From NCBI GenBank assembly GCA_036401195.1, contig DASWVQ010000322.1, forward strand, positions 1 to 7,528: a stretch of 7,528 nucleotides of DNA. The letters are read 5' to 3'. The position numbers and the translations under genes were made by a program. Below the pieces are notes generated by a model. It ran no database searches. It saw only the letters and a program-made list of their open reading frames with translations, and had not been told where the DNA came from. This document shows, piece by piece, positions 1 to 6,433 of the stretch; position 1 is the stretch's first letter, and each line of letters begins with the position of its first letter. The stretch comes from JACDHQ01 sp036401195. GTDB lineage: Bacteria > Gemmatimonadota > Gemmatimonadetes > Gemmatimonadales > Gemmatimonadaceae.

Positions 1-20
1 GTTTCCCGCCCTTAGCCCCC

Positions 21-26
21 AGCAGG
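21..26 (+). promoter_or_regulatory. Weak ribosome binding site of rimO
   Basis: The purine-rich AGCAGG lies four bases before the ATG at 31. It is a poor and rather close Shine-Dalgarno match, but nothing better is present. Only 30 bases precede the gene, so no promoter can be judged and an upstream gene may drive this cluster. Confidence 0.3.
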
Positions 27-30
27 TCCC

Positions 31-1425
31 ATGAAGGTCTCCGTCATCACCCTCGGCTGCGACAAGAACACCGTGGACAGCGAGCGCTACCTCGCGCAGC
101 TCGCCGACCACGGCGCCGAGCCCGTGACCGAGGCCGCCGACGCCGACGTCGTCATCGTCAACACCTGCGGCTTCATCGACGCCGCCAAGGCCGAGTCGAT
201 CGACGCGATCGTGCAAGCCGGCCAGCTGAAGCAGGCCGGCACGGTGAAGGCCGTCGTCGCCCTCGGCTGCATGGTGCAGCGCCACAAGGACGAGCTGGTC
301 GAGGCCCTCCCCGAGATCGACCTCTTCCTGAAGACCTCCGAGGTCGACCGCCTCATCCCCGAGCTCGAGGCGCGCGGCCTCATCACCGACGCCCCGGTGA
401 TCCACCCCGGCGTGCGCCTCTTCACCGGCGGGCTCGCGCACGTGCGCTACCTGAAGGTGAGCGAGGGGTGCGACCACGGCTGCGCCTTCTGCGCCATCCC
501 GCTCATGCGCGGGAAGCACCGCTCCTTCTCGCTCGATGACGTGGTGCGCGAGGCGCAGCTCCTGGAAGGGCAGGGGGCGCGCGAGCTGAACCTCGTGGCC
601 CAGGACCTCGCCCACTACGGGCGCGACGTGCGCGACGGCCGCGGCCTCCCCGAGCTGCTCGAGGCGCTGCTCGCGGAGACCAGCGTCCCCTGGCTCCGCC
701 TCCTCTACATCTACGCCACCGGGCTCACCCCGCGCCTCCTCGAGCTGATGGCGCGCGAGCCGCGCATCCTGCCGTACCTCGACATGCCGATGCAGCATGC
801 GAGCGACGAGGTGCTGAAGCGGATGCGCCGCCCCGAGCGGCAGGCCACCATCCGCGAGCGCGTGGCGAAGATCCGCGAACTGGTGCCCGACGTCGCCATC
901 CGCACCACCTGCATCGTGGGCTTCCCCGGCGAGACCGAGCAGGACTTCCAGCAGCTGCTCGACTTCCTCGAGGAGACGCAGTTCGAGCGCGTGGGCGCGT
1001 TCACCTACTCCCCGCAGGAGGGGACGCGCGCCTTCGACATGGCCGACGACGTCCCCGACGACGTGAAGCAGGCGCGCCTGGAGCGGCTCACGGAGCTGCA
1101 GCGCTACATCACCGCGGACCGCTACGAGCGCCACATCGGGCGCACGGTCCGCGCGATGGTGGACCGCGTCGACGCCGACCGCACGGTGCAGGCGCGGACG
1201 GTGTGGCAGGGGGACGACATCGACGGGGTGACCTGGCTCGACACCGGCGCCCTGGCCGTGATCCCCGGCACCATCGTCACCGCGCGCATCACCGAGGTGG
1301 TGGACGATTACGACTTCGCGGCGTCGCTCGTCGGCATCGAGAGCGCGCCTCCCCTCGCGGGCCCCCCACGCGCCGCACGCACCCTGCCCGTGATGGGCAC
1401 GACGATCGGGAGCTTTGGACGATGA
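31..1425 (+). CDS. rimO: Ribosomal protein S12 methylthiotransferase RimO
   Basis: RimO is a cytoplasmic radical-SAM enzyme that adds a methylthio group to a conserved aspartate of ribosomal protein S12. The 464-residue product has the full MTTase layout. The N-terminal UPF0004 domain carries Cys10, Cys46 and Cys80, which ligate the auxiliary 4Fe-4S cluster. The radical-SAM CxxxCxxC motif is at Cys147, Cys151 and Cys154 (CDHGCAFC). The MPMQHASDEVLKRMRR block around 252-267 is typical of the family, and a TRAM domain covers about 362-435. RimO is favoured over MiaB by the LGCxKNxVDSE start and the TRAM-domain end. The first motif reads LGCDKN where LGCPKN is usual. After TRAM there is a proline- and alanine-rich tail of about 28 residues, slightly longer than in the roughly 440-residue E. 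coli protein. Its stop overlaps the hemL start in ATGA, suggesting translational coupling. The identity is secure; the start at 31 fits the family N-terminus. Confidence 0.96.
   Translation: MKVSVITLGCDKNTVDSERYLAQLADHGAEPVTEAADADVVIVNTCGFIDAAKAESIDAIVQAGQLKQAGTVKAVVALGCMVQRHKDELVEALPEIDLFLKTSEVDRLIPELEARGLITDAPVIHPGVRLFTGGLAHVRYLKVSEGCDHGCAFCAIPLMRGKHRSFSLDDVVREAQLLEGQGARELNLVAQDLAHYGRDVRDGRGLPELLEALLAETSVPWLRLLYIYATGLTPRLLELMAREPRILPYLDMPMQHASDEVLKRMRRPERQATIRERVAKIRELVPDVAIRTTCIVGFPGETEQDFQQLLDFLEETQFERVGAFTYSPQEGTRAFDMADDVPDDVKQARLERLTELQRYITADRYERHIGRTVRAMVDRVDADRTVQARTVWQGDDIDGVTWLDTGALAVIPGTIVTARITEVVDDYDFAASLVGIESAPPLAGPPRAARTLPVMGTTIGSFGR
1408..1412 (+). promoter_or_regulatory. Ribosome binding site of hemL inside the rimO end
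   Basis: GGGAG lies nine bases before the ATG at 1422, within the last codons of rimO. It supports that ATG over the in-frame upstream starts, which would only add an unrelated arginine-rich leader read from the rimO coding sequence in another frame. Confidence 0.45.
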
Positions 1426-2723
1426 CGGAGACCGCACGGGCCACCACCCGCTCGCACGACATCATGGCGCGCGCCCGCGCCCTCATCCCCGGCGGGGTGA
1501 ACTCGCCGGTGCGCGCCTTCGGCGGCGTGGGCGGGGAGCCCTTCGTCGTGGCGCGCGGCGAGGGGGCGCGCATCTGGGACGAGGACGGGAACGAGTACAT
1601 CGACTACGTGCTCTCCTGGGGGCCGCTCATCCTCGGCCACGCCCCGCCGATCGTGCTCGACGCCGTGGACGAGGTGATGCGCCGCGGCACCAGCTTCGGC
1701 ATCCCCACCGCGATCGAGGTGCGCCTCGCCGAGATGGTGACCGAGCGCCTGCCGCACGTGGAGATGCTGCGCTTCGTGAACAGCGGCACCGAGGCGACGA
1801 TGAGCGCCATCCGCCTCGCCCGTGCCGCCACGAAGCGCGACTACATCCTCAAGTTCGACGGCTGCTACCACGGCCACGCCGATTCCTTCCTGGTGAAGGC
1901 CGGCTCCGGCGTGGCGACGCTCGGCCTCCCGAACTCCCCCGGCGTCCCCGACGCGCTGGCGAGGCTCACCCTGGTTGCGCCCTACAACGACCTCGACGCG
2001 GTGCGCGCCCTCTTCGCGCAGCACCCGGGACAGATCGCCGCGATCATCGTGGAGCCGGTCGTCGGCAACTCGGGGTTCATCCAGCCCGATGCCAGCTTCC
2101 ATCCGGGGCTGCGGCAGATTTGTGATGAGCAGGCCGCCCTCCTCATCTTCGACGAGGTGATGACCGGCTTCCGCGTGGCCTACGGCGGCGCGGCCGAGCG
2201 CTTCGGCGTGCGGCCGGACCTCACCACGCTCGGAAAGGTGATCGGGGGCGGGCTCCCGGTGGCGGCGTACGGTGGCCGCCGCGACCTGCTGGAGATGGTC
2301 GCGCCGAGCGGCCCCGTGTACCAGGCGGGCACGCTCTCGGGGAACCCGCTGGCGATGGCCGGCGGGATCGCCACCCTCACGGGGCTCACCCGCGAGCTGC
2401 ACGACCGCGTAGTGCAGCGCACGCAGTCGCTGGTGCAGGGGCTGCGCGAGGTCGCGGCACGCCGCGGCGTGCCCTTTACGGCGGACCACGCCGGCACGAT
2501 GTGGGGGATGTTCTTCCGCGCGGAGCCGGTGCGGAACTTCGCGCAGGCGAAGGAGAGCGACGCCGCGCTCTACGGCCGCTTCTTCCATGCCGCGCTCGAT
2601 CGGGGAGTGTACCTGGCCCCCTCGGCGTTCGAGGCCGCGTTCATGTCCGCGGCGCACGGGGAGGAGGAGATCGCGCTCACCCTCGAGCGGCTCGACGGGG
2701 CGCTGGCGGCGGCGGTTCGGTGA
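1422..2723 (+). CDS. hemL: Glutamate-1-semialdehyde 2,1-aminomutase
   Basis: HemL is the PLP enzyme that converts glutamate-1-semialdehyde into 5-aminolevulinate, the second dedicated step of the C5 route to heme and other tetrapyrroles. The 433-residue product matches the usual family length. The N-terminal IPGGVNSPVRAF block (22-33) is diagnostic of HemL among class-III aminotransferases. PLP-binding elements are NSGTEA at 120-125, the YHGH aromatic/His block at 149-152, and DEVMTGFR at 244-251, where Asp244 would contact the pyridine nitrogen. The Schiff-base lysine is Lys272 in LGKVIGGGLP, followed by the GTLSGNP motif at 303-309. The ATG overlaps the rimO stop by four bases (ATGA) and has a GGGAG upstream. 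Its TGA overlaps a GTG start of the next gene. No hemA is visible here, so the rest of the pathway is elsewhere. It is intact, with no odd residues at the active site. Confidence 0.97.
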   Translation: MTETARATTRSHDIMARARALIPGGVNSPVRAFGGVGGEPFVVARGEGARIWDEDGNEYIDYVLSWGPLILGHAPPIVLDAVDEVMRRGTSFGIPTAIEVRLAEMVTERLPHVEMLRFVNSGTEATMSAIRLARAATKRDYILKFDGCYHGHADSFLVKAGSGVATLGLPNSPGVPDALARLTLVAPYNDLDAVRALFAQHPGQIAAIIVEPVVGNSGFIQPDASFHPGLRQICDEQAALLIFDEVMTGFRVAYGGAAERFGVRPDLTTLGKVIGGGLPVAAYGGRRDLLEMVAPSGPVYQAGTLSGNPLAMAGGIATLTGLTRELHDRVVQRTQSLVQGLREVAARRGVPFTADHAGTMWGMFFRAEPVRNFAQAKESDAALYGRFFHAALDRGVYLAPSAFEAAFMSAAHGEEEIALTLERLDGALAAAVR

Positions 2724-4156
2724 CCGCTTTGTCATTCCGAGCGCAGCGAGGAATCTCCTCCAACCGGGGTCGTGGCCTGCCCGGCCACCACCGCGGGCGT
2801 CGAAGATTCCTCGCGTCGCTCGGAATGACAGTGTTGTTCGCCTGCTCGGCCACCGCCGGCCCGGTGAAGCCGGGCAGTCCGGCCGTGGCGACGCCCGCGC
2901 CCGCGCCGCGCTCGAATTCCGCAGCGCCGGCGCTCGTGTCGCCCGCGCCGCGCCCCGCCCCCCCGGAAGCCACCGTCCGCCCCGGCACCCGCGGCGTCGG
3001 CGACCGGTCGGTGCGCGTCGCCCTCGGCTTCCCCCGCACCGACACCCGCGTCGACGCCACCGGCGGCTGGCGCCTCGACTCCGGCTTCGAGGGGCGGGAG
3101 TTCCTCGCCCGCGGCACCCCCGGCGAGCCCTGGGTGATCGAGCGCAACGGCCTCCGCCTGCGGGGGGTGCGCCGCGACGGCGCGGTCACCAACTGGTTCG
3201 CGGAGCCCATCGTCGCCCGCGCCGGGGGCGACGGCTTCCTGGTGTGGAATGGGAAGCGCTGGCGCGGGGAGCTGGTCTTCAGCGCCGGCGACACCGGGCT
3301 GGTGGTGGTCAACCGCCTTTCCCTCGACGACTACCTCAAGGGGGTCGTCCCCCTGGAGATCGGCACCACGCGCACGATGGCGGAGCTGGCGGCGGTGCAG
3401 GCCCAGGCGGTCGCGGCCCGCTCCTTCGCCGTGACGCGGCTCGGCAGCACGGTGCGCTGGGACCTCCGCGCCGCGGTCGTGGACCAGGTGTACGGCGGCG
3501 TGGACGCGGAGACCACGGTCGGCACGCGCGCGGTGGAATCCACCACGGGGCTGGTGCTCACCTACAACGGCCGCGTGATCTACGCCCCGTACAGCTCCAC
3601 CTGCGGGGGGACCACCGCGGGGGCCGACGAGGTGTGGCGCGCCGAGGGGGAGCCCTGGCTCCGTTCCGTGAGCGACCGCGTCCCGGGGAGCGACCGGTAT
3701 TTCTGCGACATCTCCTCGCGCTTCCGCTGGACCCGCACCCTCCTCGCCCCCGAGGTGGATGCCCTGGTGAGCCGCTACCTTCGCCAGTACGCGAAGGTGC
3801 CCGCGAGCGGCCCGGGCACGGTGCGCGACGTGGTGGTCGACCAGCGCACCGCCTCCGGGCGGGTGGGGACGCTGGCGCTGCTCACCGGCACCGGCACCTG
3901 GCGGCTGCGCGGCAACGAGATCCGCAACGTGCTGCGCACGCCCGGTGGCGAGATCCTTCCCTCGACGTATTTTACCGTCGAGACGACGACGGGATCGTCG
4001 GGGGCGCTCGACCGCCTCGTGATCCATGGCCGAGGCAACGGCCACGGGGTGGGGATGTGCCAGTTCGGGGCGATCGGCCGGGCGCGCGCGGGGCAGGACT
4101 TCCGCGAGATCCTCCTGGCGTACTACCCCGGCACCCGCATCGCCACCGCCGAGTGA
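2720..4156 (+). CDS. SpoIID/LytB-domain protein, putative lipoprotein
   Basis: SpoIID-family proteins act on peptidoglycan. The founding member is a lytic transglycosylase that cuts denuded glycan strands, and this one probably acts outside the inner membrane. Residues are counted from GTG 2720 (478 aa). The core runs from LDDYLKGVVPLEI, with candidate catalytic Glu213, through AVQAQAVAARSFAV and YSSTCGGTTAG to the C-terminal GRGNGHGVGMCQFGA and YYPGT blocks. Cys295 and Cys329 could form a disulfide or metal site, since a zinc site is known in clostridial SpoIID. The start is uncertain. GTG 2720 overlaps the hemL stop (GTGA) and gives an Arg-rich leader, RRRFLASLGMTVLFAC, with lipobox LFAC and Cys42, then a Pro/Ala linker. 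ATG 2825 leaves only six residues before that Cys, too few for export. The leader lies in the palindromic repeat at 2730-2830. The organism need not sporulate: the domain also occurs in Gram-negatives. The domain call is firm; start and lipidation are inference. Confidence 0.85.
   Translation: MTALSFRAQRGISSNRGRGLPGHHRGRRRFLASLGMTVLFACSATAGPVKPGSPAVATPAPAPRSNSAAPALVSPAPRPAPPEATVRPGTRGVGDRSVRVALGFPRTDTRVDATGGWRLDSGFEGREFLARGTPGEPWVIERNGLRLRGVRRDGAVTNWFAEPIVARAGGDGFLVWNGKRWRGELVFSAGDTGLVVVNRLSLDDYLKGVVPLEIGTTRTMAELAAVQAQAVAARSFAVTRLGSTVRWDLRAAVVDQVYGGVDAETTVGTRAVESTTGLVLTYNGRVIYAPYSSTCGGTTAGADEVWRAEGEPWLRSVSDRVPGSDRYFCDISSRFRWTRTLLAPEVDALVSRYLRQYAKVPASGPGTVRDVVVDQRTASGRVGTLALLTGTGTWRLRGNEIRNVLRTPGGEILPSTYFTVETTTGSSGALDRLVIHGRGNGHGVGMCQFGAIGRARAGQDFREILLAYYPGTRIATAE
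2730..2830. repeat. Palindromic dispersed-repeat element with nested hairpin
   Basis: The left arm (2730-2756) begins TGTCATTCCGAGCG and ends CGAGGAATCT. The right arm (2804-2830) is its reverse complement over 27 bases with only two mismatches. Between them is a smaller hairpin: GTGGCC at 2772-2777, a TGCCC loop, and GGCCAC at 2783-2788, extended by GGT/ACC outside one mismatch. Arms of this sequence, read as 'SFRAQRGIS' and 'RFLASLGMT', are a known dispersed repeat in many bacterial genomes; that recall comes from general knowledge and was not searched. The element starts six bases after the hemL stop, has no obvious target duplication, and is in frame with the following gene. As RNA it would form a long stem, which might stabilise the message or limit read-through. 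There is no T-run after it, so it is not a typical intrinsic terminator. Confidence 0.9.
2849..2889. other. Second imperfect stem-loop just after the repeat
   Basis: GCCACCGCCG (2849-2858) pairs with CGGCCGTGGC (2880-2889) at nine of ten positions. Inside it, GCCCGG (2859-2864) and CCGGGC (2870-2875) pair perfectly around the five-base loop TGAAG. It lies in the Pro/Ala linker of the SpoIID-type protein and shares CTGCCCGGC-like sequence with the centre of the adjacent repeat, in inverted orientation. It may be a degraded part of the same repeat, or chance pairing in GC-rich coding DNA. Confidence 0.35.
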
Positions 4157-4187
4157 GCGTCGCCTTCCCTTCACCCCCGGCACACGC

Positions 4188-5192
4188 ATGAAAGGCACTA
4201 CCCGCATCGGGCTCGTCGGAGCCGGCGCGATCGCCCAGATGGCCCACCTTCCGGTGCTCTCGAAGATGAAGGGGGCGGAGCTGGTGGCGATCGCCGACAA
4301 CGACCGCGCGAAGGCCCGCGCCCTCGCCGACCGGTTCGGGATCCCCAATGCCTACACCGACATCTCCGACCTGCTCGAGGCCGACGAGCTGGACGCGGTG
4401 GTGATCGCGACCCCGAACCACCTGCACGAGCCGCACGTGCTCGAGGCGCTGGCGGCGAAGCTGCACGTGATGTGCGAGCGCCCGCTCGCCCTCACCTCGC
4501 GCGGGGTGGACCGCATCCTCGCCGCCGCGCAGCGCGCCGACCGGATGGTGGCGGTCGCCAACAACCACCGCTTCCGCAACGACGTGCAGGCGCTCGACGC
4601 CTTCCTCCGCGGCGGGGAGCTGGGGAAGATGACCTCCATCCGCGCCGGCGCGTACCAGCCGCGGCGCCCCGAGCAGGGATGGCGGCAGCGCCGCGCGGAA
4701 GCGGGGGGCGGCGCCTTCTTCGATTACGGCATCCCCCTCCTCGACCTCGCCTTCTGGCTCGCCGACTGGCCGGAGCCGGAGCGGGTCTGGGCGCACATGG
4801 AGCGCGGCAAGGGGGCGAGCGCGGTCGAGGACTCGATGATCGTGCAGCTCACCTTCACCAACAACGTGATCTTCACCTTCGACGTGAATTGGTCGTACGT
4901 GGGCGTGGAGGAACGCTGGTGGTTCGAGGTCCTGTCGTCGCGCGGGAGCGCGCGCCTCGCGCCGCTGCGCGTGGTGAAGGAGCTGAACGGGCGCGCGGTG
5001 GACGTGTCGCCCCGCGGGGCGTCGGCGCGCGAGAGCGCCTTCATCCAGTCGTACCGCGCGGAGCTCACCCACTTCCTCGCGGTGGTGCAGGGGGAGTCGC
5101 CCTACGAGCCTCCCACGGACCAGGGCACGCTCCTGCGCCTGGTGGAGGCGATCTACCGCTCGGCGGTCGACGAGAAAGAGATCCGGCTGTGA
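4188..5192 (+). CDS. Gfo/Idh/MocA-fold protein with altered catalytic residues
   Basis: The family consists mostly of NAD(P)-dependent dehydrogenases acting on sugars, inositols and related polyols in the cytoplasm. The 334-residue product has the usual size. An N-terminal Rossmann fold (about 5-120) opens with IGLVGAGAIAQ, giving the dinucleotide loop G11-x-G13-x-x-A16, followed by the ATPNHLHEPHVLEAL strand-helix. The C-terminal alpha/beta domain spans about 125-334. Two hallmark positions differ. The EKP motif reads E97-R98-P99, and the catalytic histidine of the usual D-x-G-x-H motif is replaced by Pro183 in DYGIPLLDLAFW. The fold therefore looks intact, but standard hydride-transfer chemistry is doubtful. 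The ATG at 4188 follows a 31-base gap with no clear Shine-Dalgarno sequence and fits the family N-terminus. The stop overlaps the next gene in GTGA. The substrate cannot be named, and a sugar-nucleotide or cell-envelope role is only suggested by its neighbours. Confidence 0.88.
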   Translation: MKGTTRIGLVGAGAIAQMAHLPVLSKMKGAELVAIADNDRAKARALADRFGIPNAYTDISDLLEADELDAVVIATPNHLHEPHVLEALAAKLHVMCERPLALTSRGVDRILAAAQRADRMVAVANNHRFRNDVQALDAFLRGGELGKMTSIRAGAYQPRRPEQGWRQRRAEAGGGAFFDYGIPLLDLAFWLADWPEPERVWAHMERGKGASAVEDSMIVQLTFTNNVIFTFDVNWSYVGVEERWWFEVLSSRGSARLAPLRVVKELNGRAVDVSPRGASARESAFIQSYRAELTHFLAVVQGESPYEPPTDQGTLLRLVEAIYRSAVDEKEIRL

Positions 5193-6433
5193 GCGGGCGC
5201 CCGCGCGCCCTGCTACTGCTGCTCGCCGCGGCGTTCCTCTGGGGAGGGGCGCCGCGCGCGCTTCGCGCCCAGGCGTCCCCCCTCACCGTCGAGGTGATCA
5301 CCTGGGGGCAGGGTGAGCCGGTGTGGGAGCGCTTCGGCCACAACGCCATCCGCATCCGCGACGCGCGCACCGGGAGCGACCTCGCGTACAACTGGGGGAT
5401 GTTCGACTTCAACCAGCCGAACTTCCTCGGGCGCTTCCTCAGCGGCGACACGAAGTACTGGATGGAGCCCACCCCCACGTCGCTGATGGTCGAGTTCTAC
5501 CAGCGCCTTGGGCGGCCCGCCATCATCCAGCGGCTGAATCTCTCCCCCGCGCAGGCGATGCAGCTCCAGCAGTTCGTGGAGTGGAACGCGCGCGAGGAGA
5601 ACAAGTGGTACCGCTACGACTACTTCCTCGACAACTGCTCCACGCGGCTGCGCGACGCGCTCGACCGCGCGCTCGGCGGGCAGCTGCGCCGCGAGTGGGG
5701 GGGCGACACGACGCGGCACACCTTCCGCAGCGAGGCGCTCCGGCTGGTGGAGGGGATGCCCTTCACCCAGCAGGGGATGGACATCGCCCTCGGCCGTCCC
5801 GCGGACCGCGCCATGACGGCGTGGGAGGAAGGGTACGTGCCGATGCGGCTGCGCGACCGGTTGCGCACGGTGCGCATCGCGAGCGCCGGTGGCGCCACGG
5901 TGCCCCTCGTCGCCTCGGAGTACGAGGTCGCGGCGACGAGCCAGGTGACCGAGGCCGCGGCGTGGCCGCGTCACGAGACCCGCAACCTCGTGATCGGGGC
6001 GCTGGTGGGGCTCCTCTTCGCCTTCAGCGCGATCCGCGCCGGCCGTGACCGCCGCTGGGGCGCGCTCCTGGGCGGGGTGGGCTCGCTGTGGGCGTTCGTC
6101 ACCGGAGTCCTCGGAGTGATCCTGCTCCTCGCCTGGATTGCGACCCGGCACCAGTTCTGGTACGCCAACGAGAACCTGCTCCTGGTCAATCCCATCACAC
6201 TCCCGCTCGCGGTGCTGATCCCCCTCGCGGTGCGGCGGCCCCGGTGGGGAGGGCCCGCCTTCGCCATCGCCACCGTCAACATCGTGCTGGCCTGCGCGGC
6301 GCTGCTGTTGAAGGTGGATCGGGCCTCGCAGGACAACATGGGCGTGATCATGCTCATGTTCCCCATGCACGTCGGGATGGTGCTCGCCACGGCGCAGCTC
6401 CGGATGCCCGCCGCCGAGCGGGTCACGGGGTGA
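5189..6433 (+). CDS. DUF4105/Lnb-type periplasmic-domain membrane protein
   Basis: This looks like a DUF4105 (Lnb N-terminal periplasmic domain) protein. One member, Lnb of Bacteroides, is reported as a lipoprotein N-acyltransferase with a thiol-protease-like fold and a Cys/His active site; transferring that role here is inference. The 414-residue product begins with an export signal: Arg4 and Arg6, the stretch ALLLLLAAAFLW, and probable cleavage after AQA at residue 29. The soluble domain (about 30-230) has the family's GQGEPVWERFGHNAIRI block with candidate catalytic His51, and YDYFLDNCSTRLRD with candidate nucleophile Cys150. Then come about five hydrophobic segments, near 266-283, 293-316, 335-349, 356-375 and 384-403. 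The HQFWYANENLLLVNP block between the second and third is typical of the family. The GTG start overlaps the previous stop (GTGA), after a purine-rich stretch at 5172-5181. The stop overlaps the next start. The family call is good; the acyltransferase role is moderate. Confidence 0.8.
   Translation: MSGRPRALLLLLAAAFLWGGAPRALRAQASPLTVEVITWGQGEPVWERFGHNAIRIRDARTGSDLAYNWGMFDFNQPNFLGRFLSGDTKYWMEPTPTSLMVEFYQRLGRPAIIQRLNLSPAQAMQLQQFVEWNAREENKWYRYDYFLDNCSTRLRDALDRALGGQLRREWGGDTTRHTFRSEALRLVEGMPFTQQGMDIALGRPADRAMTAWEEGYVPMRLRDRLRTVRIASAGGATVPLVASEYEVAATSQVTEAAAWPRHETRNLVIGALVGLLFAFSAIRAGRDRRWGALLGGVGSLWAFVTGVLGVILLLAWIATRHQFWYANENLLLVNPITLPLAVLIPLAVRRPRWGGPAFAIATVNIVLACAALLLKVDRASQDNMGVIMLMFPMHVGMVLATAQLRMPAAERVTG

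Noticed and set aside
2501..2719. Upstream in-frame extension of the SpoIID-type gene into hemL
   Set aside because: The extra residues are an out-of-frame reading of hemL codons, Arg/Gly-rich with no homology, and would require a 223-base gene overlap.
1308..2735. 475-codon open frame on the minus strand opposite hemL
   Set aside because: It mirrors hemL, which has full PLP-enzyme motifs. The translation is low-complexity, rich in Arg, His, Glu and Ala with no recognisable domain, as expected opposite GC-rich coding DNA.
2730..2830. Intrinsic terminator between hemL and the SpoIID-type gene
   Set aside because: The stem is strong, but no T-run follows (GTGTTGTTCG comes next), and the downstream gene overlaps hemL.
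2730..2830. Complete insertion sequence or transposon
   Set aside because: It is only 101 bases, with no transposase frame and no clear target-site duplication (flanks CCGCTT and GTGTTG differ). A non-autonomous or REP-like repeat fits better.
2732..4348. 538-codon open frame on the minus strand across the SpoIID-type gene
   Set aside because: It is antisense to a gene with clear SpoIID motifs and reads through the palindromic repeat. The product is a low-complexity Gly/Ala/Arg/His string with no family resemblance.
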